NCBI RefSeq assembly: GCF_024198175.1
Contig: NZ_JAJVKV010000005.1
Span: forward strand, 682,001 to 746,000
DNA from: Pyxidicoccus xibeiensis
GTDB lineage: Bacteria > Myxococcota > Myxococcia > Myxococcales > Myxococcaceae
Length of the DNA: 64,000 bases
Direction: 5' to 3'
Shown: one piece after another, positions 1 through 7,636 of the stretch
Position numbering within the stretch: position 1 is the first letter of the stretch
How the letters are laid out: each line of letters opens with the position of its first letter
Made by a program: the position numbers and the translations under genes
The notes under the pieces: generated by a model
What the model was told of the DNA's origin: nothing
The model's database searches: none
What the model saw: only the letters and a program-made list of their open reading frames with translations

Positions 1-1
1 G

Positions 2-415
2 CTGCTCATCTGGGCCTCGCCGAAGTCGGGCGGCAAGCTGCAGCACACGTTCAACTACGCGCGCATGAAGGCGGAGAACGGCGGCAAGCAGATGCGCGAC
101 GCGTGGGTGCTGCCGCCCTCCGGTGACGCGGAGCTGACCGCGGACGGCGAGGGCCGGCTGTGGACGCTCACCGTCCCGCGCGGCGGCGAGGAGAAGGCCT
201 TCGGCAGCCACCCCACGCAGAAGCCGGTGGCGCTGCTGGAGCGCATCCTCGAGGCCTCCTGCCCCCCGGACGCGCTGGTGCTGGACCCCTTCAACGGCAG
301 CGGCACCTCCGGCGTGGCGGCCCTCAAGCTGGGCCACCGCTACGTGGGCATCGACATGGACGAGAAGTACCTCGCCCTGTCGGAGAAGCGCCTGAAGGCG
401 TCGTCGTCGAAGTAG
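2..415 (+). CDS. Site-specific DNA methyltransferase, 3' part
   Basis: This is the C-terminal 137 residues of a DNA N4-cytosine/N6-adenine methyltransferase; the start lies left of the window. Visible landmarks are a histidine-proline-threonine-glutamine-lysine-proline stretch (SHPTQKPVALLE) and the SAM-binding DPFNGSGT motif, followed by GHRYVGID, the usual C-terminal order in beta-class enzymes. In this family the DPF-GSGT loop binds S-adenosylmethionine; the catalytic (D/S/N)PP(Y/W) motif must lie upstream and is not visible. No restriction endonuclease partner is seen, so it may be an orphan methyltransferase or have a partner outside the window. The gene is convergent with the aminopeptidase, with a 15-base gap. 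Confidence 0.85.
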   Translation: MLIWASPKSGGKLQHTFNYARMKAENGGKQMRDAWVLPPSGDAELTADGEGRLWTLTVPRGGEEKAFGSHPTQKPVALLERILEASCPPDALVLDPFNGSGTSGVAALKLGHRYVGIDMDEKYLALSEKRLKASSSK

Positions 416-430
416 TCCCGGGCGCGCGGC

Positions 431-2185
431 TCAGCTGCGCGACAGGATGAGCTCCACGCCTTGCCGGGCGATGGGGTGGTAGCGCTCCCCGTGCTTCTTG
501 AAGAGCGTGCGCGCCAGCCCCCGGTACTCGCGGGACGAGGACAGCACCCCGTACAGCGGCTTGAGGTACTTCATCCGGCCCACCTCACCGAGGAACGCCT
601 CCGCGCGCCCCAGGGCTGGCTCCCAGCCCGCGCGCAGCGCCGCCACCAGCCACGACACCAGCACCTCCGAGTTGCGGCTGCGGGTGAGGCTGAAGCGCTC
701 GTCGAGCTGCCGGAAGACGTCGCGCGGCGTGTCCGACGGCAGCCACTCCAGGTAGAGCTGCCACTCGGTGGGCGTCCAGTCCTTCACCGTCTCCGCGGAC
801 GGCACCGTGCCGCGCACGCGCACCAGCGCCTCCAGCCGCGCCGAGCGGGGGGAGGGCGCACCCGGCGGCACACCCGGCCGATTCAGGTACGCGTCCGCGT
901 CCACCTTCGCCAGCACCCCGGGCAGCTCGCGCTCCGTGAAGGCGACGAACTCCTCGGTGGTGAGCGCCTTGAAGCGGTACGTGGCCAGGTAGCGCCGGAG
1001 GAACTCGTCGAAGGCGGGGCGTCCCGCGGCGTCCTCCATGGCGCGCAGCAGGAGGTAGCCCTTCTCGTACGGAATCTGGGAGAAGGCCTCGTCCGGGTCC
1101 ACGCCCGCCAGGTGCGTGCGCAGCGCGGTGAGGTGCGGGTGGGCGCGGAAGTGGTGCAGCGCCTCCTCCAGCGCGCGCCGCCCCAGCGCGCCGTGCAGCG
1201 CGGCCACCTCGGGCCCCGCCAGCGCCTCCAGGATGCGCCGCTCGGCGAAGACGGTGAATCCCTCGTTGAGCCAGAAGTGCTCCGCGGACGCGTTCGTCAC
1301 GAGGTTGCCCGTCCACGAGTGCGCCAGCTCGTGCGCCACCACGTTGACGAGGCTCCTGTCGCCCGCAATCAGCGTGGGCGTGAGGAAGGTGAGGCGCGGG
1401 TTCTCCATGCCGCCGTAGGGGAAGGATGGGGGCATGGTGAGCAAATCGAAGCGCTCCCAGTCGTACGGCCCGAAGAGGGACTCCGCGGCGCGCAGCATGT
1501 CGTCCACGCCGGCGAACTCGTCCGCGGCCTCCTCCAGCAGCTCCGGCTCCGCCCACACACGCGAGCGCGGGCCCAGCTCCTTCGGCGCCAGGCTCCCCAC
1601 CGCGAAGGCCAGCAGGTACGGAGGCACCGGCTGCGGCATCTCGTAGTGCTCCTCCGCCTCCACGCCGTGCTCTTCGCGCCGCACGAAGCTGGCGGCCATG
1701 ACGGCCTTGAGCGCCTTGGGCACCCGCAGCGCCGCCCGGTAGCGGATGCGGATGCGCGGCGTGTCCTGCAGCGGAACCACGCTGCGCGCGTGGATGGCCT
1801 GGCACTGGCTGTACAGGAAGGGGTGCTGCCCCCCGGCCGTCTGCGAGGGTGTCAGCCACTGGAGCGCGCTGGCGCCCGGCGCCGTGCGGTAGCGGACTGT
1901 GAGCTGCTTGAGCCCCACCGGCAGCTCCACCCTCAGCCGGCTGCCCAGGATGGGCTCGGGCGGGGACAGGATGTAGGGCAAGGGGCGACCGCTTGCGTCC
2001 ACGACTCCTTGGATTTCGAGGTCCCGGGTGTCCAGGTCGAGGGGACCGGCCGAGGCCTCCTTCAGCGTCAGCGTGGCCTCCGCGTGCAGGCGGTGCGTCC
2101 GGAAATCGACGCGGGCCTTCCAGTCCAGGGTTTCCGTCTCAGGCTGCGTGCTGTCGTTGTAGGAGTGCGGGTCGAGGCGCGCCAT
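431..2185 (-). CDS. M1 family zinc aminopeptidase, LTA4H-like
   Basis: A 584-aa metallopeptidase of the M1 family that removes N-terminal residues from peptides, probably cytosolic since no signal peptide is present. The exopeptidase motif GGMEN is at residues 258-262. The zinc site HELAH is at 285-289, with the third ligand E308 in WLNEG, giving the HExxH-x18-E spacing exactly. After the thermolysin-like domain comes an all-helical C-terminal region of the length found in leukotriene A4 hydrolase-type enzymes. That architecture, with no long ERAP-like C-terminal domain, is why I call it LTA4H-like. It starts with ATG at 2185 and is divergent from the fadB-like gene across a 129-base region that contains a perfect palindrome. 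Confidence 0.9.
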   Translation of the reverse strand: MARLDPHSYNDSTQPETETLDWKARVDFRTHRLHAEATLTLKEASAGPLDLDTRDLEIQGVVDASGRPLPYILSPPEPILGSRLRVELPVGLKQLTVRYRTAPGASALQWLTPSQTAGGQHPFLYSQCQAIHARSVVPLQDTPRIRIRYRAALRVPKALKAVMAASFVRREEHGVEAEEHYEMPQPVPPYLLAFAVGSLAPKELGPRSRVWAEPELLEEAADEFAGVDDMLRAAESLFGPYDWERFDLLTMPPSFPYGGMENPRLTFLTPTLIAGDRSLVNVVAHELAHSWTGNLVTNASAEHFWLNEGFTVFAERRILEALAGPEVAALHGALGRRALEEALHHFRAHPHLTALRTHLAGVDPDEAFSQIPYEKGYLLLRAMEDAAGRPAFDEFLRRYLATYRFKALTTEEFVAFTERELPGVLAKVDADAYLNRPGVPPGAPSPRSARLEALVRVRGTVPSAETVKDWTPTEWQLYLEWLPSDTPRDVFRQLDERFSLTRSRNSEVLVSWLVAALRAGWEPALGRAEAFLGEVGRMKYLKPLYGVLSSSREYRGLARTLFKKHGERYHPIARQGVELILSRS

Positions 2186-2243
2186 GGAGGTCCGGTTTGT
2201 ATCGGTGTCACGACCCCATGGCGAGCAGTCCGACCACCTGAAT

Positions 2244-2265
2244 CGATTGACTTTCGAGTCAATCG
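2244..2265. promoter_or_regulatory. Perfect 9-bp-arm palindrome overlapping a promoter
   Basis: Arms CGATTGACT (2244-2252) and AGTCAATCG (2257-2265) are exact inverted repeats around TTCG. The left arm contains a -35-like TTGACT (2247-2252), with TACATT (2268-2273) downstream as a possible -10 for the rightward fadB-like gene. The geometry is that of a dimeric repressor operator (TetR/FadR type, inferred) sitting on the promoter, about 50 bases before the fadB-like ATG and 59 bases before the aminopeptidase ATG. Confidence 0.6.
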
Positions 2266-2314
2266 CCTACATTTGTGCAGTCCTCTCCTTCCCACCTTCA
2301 GGGAGCCTTTCAAG

Positions 2315-4693
2315 ATGACGACGCGGATCCGCAAAGTGGCTGTGCTGGGCGCCGGAGTCATGGGCAGCGGCATCGCCGCGCACCTGGCCAACTCGGGCGT
2401 ACGCGCGCTCCTCCTGGACATCGTCCCGCCGAAGCCGGGCCCGGGCGAGGACACCTCGTCCAAGGCCTTCCGCAACAAGTTCGCGCAGGGCGCGCTGGCC
2501 AACATGCGCAAGCAGAAGCCCAGCCCCATCGTCTCCGAGCAGGTCTTCGCCAACATCGAGGTGGGCAACTTCGAGGACGACCTGGCCCGCATCGCCGAGT
2601 GCGACTGGGTGGTGGAGGTGGTGAAGGAGGACCTGGCCATCAAGCAGGACCTCTTCGCGCGCGTGGAGAAGCACGCCCGTCCGGGCACCATCGTCTCCTC
2701 CAACACCTCCGGCATGTCGATTGTCGGCATGACGGAGGGCCGCGGTGCGGCCTTCAAGAAGAACTTCCTCGTCACGCACTTCTTCAACCCCGTCCGCTAC
2801 ATGAAGCTGCTGGAGCTGGTGGCCGGCAAGGAGACGGACCCGGAGGTGCTGAGGACGCTGCACCGCTTTGGCGAGGAGGTCCTCGGCAAGGGCATCGTCT
2901 ACGGCAAGGACACCACCAACTTCATCGCCAACCGCATCGGCACGTACGGGATGATGAAGACCATCACCGGAATGGGCCCGGCGGAGCTGACCATCGAAGA
3001 GGTGGACAAGCTCTTCGGTCCGCCGATGGGGCGTCCCAAGTCCGCCGTCTTCCGCACCACGGACATCGTCGGCCTGGACACCTTCGTCCACGTGGCGAAG
3101 AACTGCTACGACACGCTCACCCAGGACGAGGAGCGTGAGACGTTCCGCATGCCCGAGTTCATCCTCGACATGGTGAAGAAGGGGATGCTGGGCGACAAGA
3201 GCGGCGGCGGCTTCTACAAGAAGGTGGGCAAGGACATCCAGGTCCTCGACCTGAAGACCCTGGAGTACCGCGCCCAGAACAAGGTGCGCTTCGAGTCGCT
3301 GGGCGCCGCCAAGGAAGTCGAGGACGTGCGCGAGCGCGTCGCCGTGGTGCTCAACGGCCAGGACAAGGCCGCGAAGTTCGCCGAGCGCATCACGCTCGAC
3401 GTCCTGGCCTACACCAGCCGCCGGATTCCGGAGATTGCCGACGACGTGGTGAACGTGGACCGCGCCATGCGCTGGGGCTACGCGTGGGACCTGGGGCCCT
3501 TCGAGGCGTGGGACGCCTACGGCGTGAAGAAGGGCGTGGAGCGGATGAAGGAGCTGGGCCTCAAGCCCGCCAGGTGGGTGGAGGAGATGCTGGCCGCGGG
3601 CCGCACGTCCTTCTACGGCGTGGAGGGCAGCAAGGGCACCTACTGGGACATCCCCACGAAGTCCGAGAAGGTGGTGCCGGAGAACGCGCGCACGCAGCGC
3701 GTGGAGTACCTCAAGCGCGGCAACAAGAAGATTGCCGGCAACGACTCCGCCACCCTGTGGGACCTGGACGACGGCGCCACGCTGCTGGAGTTCCACAGCA
3801 AGATGAACTCCATCGATGACCAGATCATCGAGATGATGAACACGGCGCTGGACGAGACGGAGAAGAACTTCAAGGGCCTGGTCATCGGCAACGACGGCTC
3901 CAACTTCTCCGCGGGTGCCAACATCGTCGCGCTGCTGTGGGCGGCGAAGAGCGGCGAGTTCGAGCCCATCCGGAAGATGGTGAAGGACTTCCAGACGGCC
4001 AACCAGCGCATGCGCTACAGCCCGGTGCCGGTGGTGACGGCGCCCTTCAACCTCACCCTGGGCGGCGGCGCCGAGGTGACGATGGGCGGCAACGCCGTCC
4101 AGGCGAGCGCCGAGCTGTACATGGGCCTGGTGGAGGTGGGCGTGGGCCTCATCCCCGGCGGCGGCGGCAACATGCAGCTGCTGCGCAACCTCTTCGGGCC
4201 GTACGCGGCGGACAAGGACTTCGAGTCCATGCCCTTCCTGAAGAAGGTGTTCCTGTCCATCGGCATGGCGAAGGTGGCCACCAGCGCCGAGGAGGCCCGG
4301 GAGATTGGCTTCCTGTCGCAGCAGGACGGGATTACCTCCAACCGCGACTTCCTCCTGTCGGACGCGAAGGCGCGGGTGCTGGGCATGGCGGACGCGGGCT
4401 TCAAGCCGCCGCGTCCCACGCGCTTCCGGCTGCCGGGCCGCAGCGCCGCGGCGACGTTCGACATGATGCTCTACGACATGGAGCTCAACGGGCAGGTGAG
4501 CGCCCATGACCGGAAGATTGCCCAGAAGCTGGTCCGGGTGCTGACCGGTGGCGACACCAGCACGTCGGTGCTGCTCACCGAGGAGCGGCTGCTGGAGCTG
4601 GAGGCGGAGGCCTTCCTGAGCCTGTGCGGCGAGGAGAAGACCCAGGACCGCCTGCAGCACATGATTGAGAAGGGCAAGCCGCTGCGGAACTGA
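2315..4693 (+). CDS. 3-hydroxyacyl-CoA dehydrogenase/enoyl-CoA hydratase (FadB-like)
   Basis: A 792-aa bifunctional fatty-acid beta-oxidation enzyme. The NAD-binding GAGVMGSG motif is at residues 12-19, so the dehydrogenase comes first. The crotonase (hydratase) domain is C-terminal, with oxyanion-loop sequences NFSAGAN near 530 and LGGGAE near 582. This order is the reverse of E. coli FadB (hydratase first) and is typical of the dehydrogenase-first family in many bacteria. It hydrates trans-2-enoyl-CoA and oxidises the 3-hydroxyacyl-CoA with NAD. The start at 2315 is chosen because the NAD motif begins at once after it; the frame is open far upstream only as an antisense artefact of the aminopeptidase gene. 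The thiolase follows 78 bases downstream, forming the usual fadB-fadA pair. Confidence 0.92.
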   Translation: MTTRIRKVAVLGAGVMGSGIAAHLANSGVRALLLDIVPPKPGPGEDTSSKAFRNKFAQGALANMRKQKPSPIVSEQVFANIEVGNFEDDLARIAECDWVVEVVKEDLAIKQDLFARVEKHARPGTIVSSNTSGMSIVGMTEGRGAAFKKNFLVTHFFNPVRYMKLLELVAGKETDPEVLRTLHRFGEEVLGKGIVYGKDTTNFIANRIGTYGMMKTITGMGPAELTIEEVDKLFGPPMGRPKSAVFRTTDIVGLDTFVHVAKNCYDTLTQDEERETFRMPEFILDMVKKGMLGDKSGGGFYKKVGKDIQVLDLKTLEYRAQNKVRFESLGAAKEVEDVRERVAVVLNGQDKAAKFAERITLDVLAYTSRRIPEIADDVVNVDRAMRWGYAWDLGPFEAWDAYGVKKGVERMKELGLKPARWVEEMLAAGRTSFYGVEGSKGTYWDIPTKSEKVVPENARTQRVEYLKRGNKKIAGNDSATLWDLDDGATLLEFHSKMNSIDDQIIEMMNTALDETEKNFKGLVIGNDGSNFSAGANIVALLWAAKSGEFEPIRKMVKDFQTANQRMRYSPVPVVTAPFNLTLGGGAEVTMGGNAVQASAELYMGLVEVGVGLIPGGGGNMQLLRNLFGPYAADKDFESMPFLKKVFLSIGMAKVATSAEEAREIGFLSQQDGITSNRDFLLSDAKARVLGMADAGFKPPRPTRFRLPGRSAAATFDMMLYDMELNGQVSAHDRKIAQKLVRVLTGGDTSTSVLLTEERLLELEAEAFLSLCGEEKTQDRLQHMIEKGKPLRN

Positions 4694-4771
4694 CGGCCGG
4701 CCGGTATCCATTGACCACTGAATCTGATTTCGCTGACTGCCTGGATGCTTTCCGGGCGAGGAGACACTGAG

Positions 4772-5944
4772 ATGCCTGGTCGAGTCGTGATTGCCAGCGC
4801 GGTGCGCACGCCCTTCACCCGCGCGCACAAGGGAGAGTTCAAGGACACGCGGCCTGAGACGCTGGCCGCCGCGGCCATCAAGGAGGCCGTCGCCCAGGTC
4901 CCCGGCCTGAAGCCGGAGGACGTGGAGGACGTCGTCCTGGGCTGTGCCATGCCGGAGGCGGAGCAGGGGATGAACGTCGCTCGCCAGTCCGCCCTGCTGG
5001 CGGGCCTGCCGGTGACGACGGCGGCGATGACCATCAACCGCTTCTGTTCGTCGGGTTCGCAGTCCATGGCCCAGGTGGCGCAGGCCATCCTGGCGGGGAT
5101 GATTGAAGTGGGCATCGGCGGCGGCACCGAGTCGATGACGCTGGTGCCGATGGGCGGCAACAAGCCGAGCGCCCACCCCGAAATCATGGAGAAGCTGCCG
5201 GAGGTCTACACCTCCATGGGTGCGACGGCGGAGAACATCGCCTCGCGCTACAGCGTCAGCCGTGAGGACGCGGACAAGTTCGCCTTCGAGAGCCAGCGCC
5301 GTGCCGCCGCCGCGCGGGAGACGGGCAAGTTCAAGGAGGAGATCGTCCCCGTCACCACGACGTACTACGAGGAGGACGGCACGGCGAAGACGGTGACGGT
5401 GTCGGTGGACACCATCCTCCGTCCGGACACCACGCTGGAGGGCCTGGCGAAGCTGCGCCCGGCGTTCAACGCCAAGGGCGTGGTGACGGCTGGCAACGCG
5501 TCGCCGCTGACGGACGGCGCGGCGGCGGCGGTGCTGATGAGCGAGGAGAAGGCGAAGCAGCTCGGCGTGAAGCCGCTGGGCTACTTCCTGGACTCCACAG
5601 TCGTGGGCGTGCCTCCGGAGGTCATGGGCATCGGCCCGGTGCCCGCGGTGCGCAAGTTGCTGGCGAAGAACAAGCTCGAGGTGAAGGACATCGACGTCTT
5701 CGAGCTGAACGAGGCCTTCGGCGCGCAGGCGCTGCACTGCCTCCGCGAGCTGGGGATTCCGCTGGACAAGGCGAACCCGAACGGCGGCGCCATCGCCCTG
5801 GGCCACCCGCTGGGCGTGTCCGGTGCGCGCATGGTGGCCACGATTCTTCGCGAGCTGAAGCGCCGCAATGGCCGCTACGGCGTCGTCTCCATGTGCATCG
5901 GCGGCGGCATGGGCTTCGCGTGCCTCATCGAGGCGGCGAAGTAG
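4772..5944 (+). CDS. Acetyl-CoA C-acyltransferase (thiolase, FadA-like)
   Basis: A 390-aa thiolase that performs the last beta-oxidation step, cleaving 3-ketoacyl-CoA with CoA to acetyl-CoA and a shortened acyl-CoA. The catalytic triad is visible: nucleophile C92 in NRFCSSG, H345 in GHPLGVSGAR, and C375 in MCIGGGMG. Length and motifs match degradative thiolases. The start at 4772 is preferred over an in-frame ATG at 4745 because GAGGAG lies at the right distance before it and the family N-terminus (VVIASAVRTP) follows directly. It pairs with the upstream hydratase/dehydrogenase to form a trifunctional beta-oxidation complex. Confidence 0.93.
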   Translation: MPGRVVIASAVRTPFTRAHKGEFKDTRPETLAAAAIKEAVAQVPGLKPEDVEDVVLGCAMPEAEQGMNVARQSALLAGLPVTTAAMTINRFCSSGSQSMAQVAQAILAGMIEVGIGGGTESMTLVPMGGNKPSAHPEIMEKLPEVYTSMGATAENIASRYSVSREDADKFAFESQRRAAAARETGKFKEEIVPVTTTYYEEDGTAKTVTVSVDTILRPDTTLEGLAKLRPAFNAKGVVTAGNASPLTDGAAAAVLMSEEKAKQLGVKPLGYFLDSTVVGVPPEVMGIGPVPAVRKLLAKNKLEVKDIDVFELNEAFGAQALHCLRELGIPLDKANPNGGAIALGHPLGVSGARMVATILRELKRRNGRYGVVSMCIGGGMGFACLIEAAK

Positions 5945-5965
5945 TCACGGTGCCGGTGTGAAGTG

Positions 5966-6008
5966 GACGCGGGCCTCGGGGACACTCCCCGGGGCCCGTG
6001 TTGCTTTG
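5966..6008. terminator. Intrinsic terminator-like hairpin between convergent genes
   Basis: A long GC-rich stem (CGGGCC-TCGGGGA / TCCCCGG-GGCCCG, loop CAC) is followed on the plus strand by TTGCTTTG. It sits between the thiolase stop and the stop of the leftward operon, so it could serve both directions. Confidence 0.65.
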
Positions 6009-6014
6009 TGGGGC

Positions 6015-6401
6015 CTACCAGCAGGGCCAGTCGCACTCCGTCCAGGTGACGCTGCCTTCTCCGTCGATGGTGACGTCCAGCCGCTGGCGCGCGCGCAGGT
6101 GAGGGCCGGTCCAGCCGCCGTTGTAGGGGCCGATCCAGAAAGCCAGGTCGAGGGGGAACTCCGGGTCCGGCTGGAAGCGGAAGCGGTCGGACTGCCCGCG
6201 CCGGAGCTCTGGGGCGTGCTGCTTCTCGCCGCCCACGATGACGTAGAGAGGGGCCAGGACGACGTCCTGCTCCGGCATGAAGTGGACCGTCACCACGGCC
6301 CGGCGGGCCTGGAGGAACACCCAGCCTGACAGGAGGATGGTGGCCAGCGCGGTGCCAGTAAGCCACCGGGGCACTTTCTTGCGCGAGGACGGCTCGGGCA
6401 C
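6015..6401 (-). CDS. Small membrane-anchored protein, candidate immunity to the Ntox44-like toxin
   Basis: 128 aa with no family I recognise. Residues about 13-31 form one hydrophobic segment (TGTALATILLSGWVFLQA) preceded by basic residues. The remaining ~95 residues, rich in beta-type sequence and ending in two Cys-Trp-flanked positions (CDWPCW), would therefore face the periplasm. GTG start at 6401 with GAGGTAGAG upstream; only 7 bases separate it from the stop of the toxin-like gene before it, so the two are co-transcribed. By analogy with polymorphic-toxin loci, a small gene directly after a toxin gene is the usual place for the cognate immunity gene. This is inference from position and topology only. 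Confidence 0.55.
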   Translation of the reverse strand: MPEPSSRKKVPRWLTGTALATILLSGWVFLQARRAVVTVHFMPEQDVVLAPLYVIVGGEKQHAPELRRGQSDRFRFQPDPEFPLDLAFWIGPYNGGWTGPHLRARQRLDVTIDGEGSVTWTECDWPCW

Positions 6402-6408
6402 GGCGTCT

Positions 6409-7119
6409 CTACCTCGTGGTCCTCAGCGGTCTCCGGCTGAGGCCCTGTGTGTTCTGCACCAGGTGCAGAATCTCGGTGACAGTCGGGTCGTGCGGGTAGA
6501 GCTTGATGCCCATGTCGATGGAGAGCCGGTCGGATGGGGCGTCGAAGCGCCGCAGTCCCTTCACGCCTGGAGAGGTGGGGTGGCGGAAGAAGTGCCTACC
6601 CCCAACGATGTTGGAGCCGATCTGCTCGAGTCCGGCACCGTCCAGCAGCTCGGAGGCGGAGAAGCCGCAGGCGCGTCCCACGTAGCCGTAGTGGATGTTC
6701 GACCAGATGTCGAAGTAGTAGACCGAGCCGTTGAGGTGGTGCCAGTGCTGCTCGCTGGCGGAAGGGTCCGCCTGCCGGAAGTTCTTCTTGATGTACGGCT
6801 TGTGGTCCCAGGGACCGTTCTCGCGGACCTGGTAGGCCCACTCACCGAAGGCCAACAGCTTTCCGCTCATGGCGGTCTGGTGGCAGGACTCCAGGAACTG
6901 TCCACCTGCCAGGAATCTCTGCAGCCACGGCATCGCCCTGTACTCGGCGATGCAGTCCTGTCTGGCCAGCGTGTTGTGGCGCTGGATGCTGGTGGCCGCG
7001 CGGGACCGCGCGTTCTTGAGCATCTCGCCGACGATGTAGCGGACGATAGGGGAGACCTCGTCACCGCGCGGCGGTGACGTGCCTTGCTGCTCGATGGTGA
7101 CGGTCTGCTGGGAGTTCAT
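6409..7119 (-). CDS. Ntox44-like polymorphic toxin domain protein, stand-alone
   Basis: 236 aa. The stretch GPWDHKPYIKK (around residue 104) and the later YYFDIWSNIHYGYVGRACGF region match my memory of the polymorphic toxin type 44 (Ntox44) family, normally found as the C-terminal tip of long Rhs, VgrG or PAAR proteins. Here it is a complete gene with only about 20 extra N-terminal residues and no delivery domain. ATG at 7119 is chosen because CCAGG lies 10 bases before it; a TTG nine bases upstream has no room for a ribosome site. It follows the Rhs immunity gene by 79 bases and is followed by a membrane-anchored candidate immunity gene. The toxic activity of the family is not shown by the sequence. 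Confidence 0.65.
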   Translation of the reverse strand: MNSQQTVTIEQQGTSPPRGDEVSPIVRYIVGEMLKNARSRAATSIQRHNTLARQDCIAEYRAMPWLQRFLAGGQFLESCHQTAMSGKLLAFGEWAYQVRENGPWDHKPYIKKNFRQADPSASEQHWHHLNGSVYYFDIWSNIHYGYVGRACGFSASELLDGAGLEQIGSNIVGGRHFFRHPTSPGVKGLRRFDAPSDRLSIDMGIKLYPHDPTVTEILHLVQNTQGLSRRPLRTTR

Positions 7120-7198
7120 GTGATGCAAGCCTGGTGGATGATGGGTTTTCAGAGGGGCACGAGCACGCGTGTTCCCACCTCCCTGAACAACCCGGGTT

Positions 7199-7636
7199 CT
7201 ACTTGTTTGGCCAGGGCTCGGTCAGCATCGTCGGGTCCGCACAGATGTGGTCGATGATGAACGTTCTTTTCTCATCCAGCTTTCCTGGATCAATGCCTGC
7301 TTTCTGGAAGATTGAGCGAATGCCGCTTAGGAGATACTCCATCGCGACACGGCATCCGTCTGGGGCCGCAGCAATGACATCAAACGGAAGAAACAGTGTG
7401 AACTGTACGTCTTTGTCCCGCTTGAAGACGGCAGGGCCTTTTATTTGGTTGTCCATCAGTTGCGTATCAGCGCTGACGTTCACCATGAGGCTGAAGCCAA
7501 TACCATGCTTTTTCTCGAACTCCGCTATGTCACTGGCAGCTGATGATAACTCCTTTGCCAGCCATCTTTGCATTAGATGCGAGAAAGGAAAGCTCACGCC
7601 AGGTTTGATGTAGATTTGTCCAATTGAAACTTTCAT
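7199..7636 (-). CDS. Probable immunity protein for the T6SS Rhs toxin
   Basis: 145 aa, soluble, no signal peptide or membrane segment, no family recognised. Its ATG overlaps the stop codon of the rhs gene (ATGA), with GGAG inside the end of rhs as ribosome site, so translation is coupled to the toxin. It is clearly richer in A+T than its neighbours, like the toxin tip just upstream. Both are classical signs of an exchangeable toxin-immunity cassette. A cytosolic immunity protein fits a toxin that acts on cytosolic nucleic acid. Assignment rests on position, coupling and composition. Confidence 0.65.
   Translation of the reverse strand: MKVSIGQIYIKPGVSFPFSHLMQRWLAKELSSAASDIAEFEKKHGIGFSLMVNVSADTQLMDNQIKGPAVFKRDKDVQFTLFLPFDVIAAAPDGCRVAMEYLLSGIRSIFQKAGIDPGKLDEKRTFIIDHICADPTMLTEPWPNK

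Noticed and set aside
461-2314. Very long open frame upstream of the fadB-like start
   Set aside because: It is antisense to the M1 aminopeptidase and shows low-complexity Arg/Ala/Gly composition typical of high-GC antisense frames; the real gene starts at 2315.
2267-5806. 1179-codon minus-strand frame
   Set aside because: Antisense of the fadB/fadA-like genes, His/Arg/Leu-rich without any domain.
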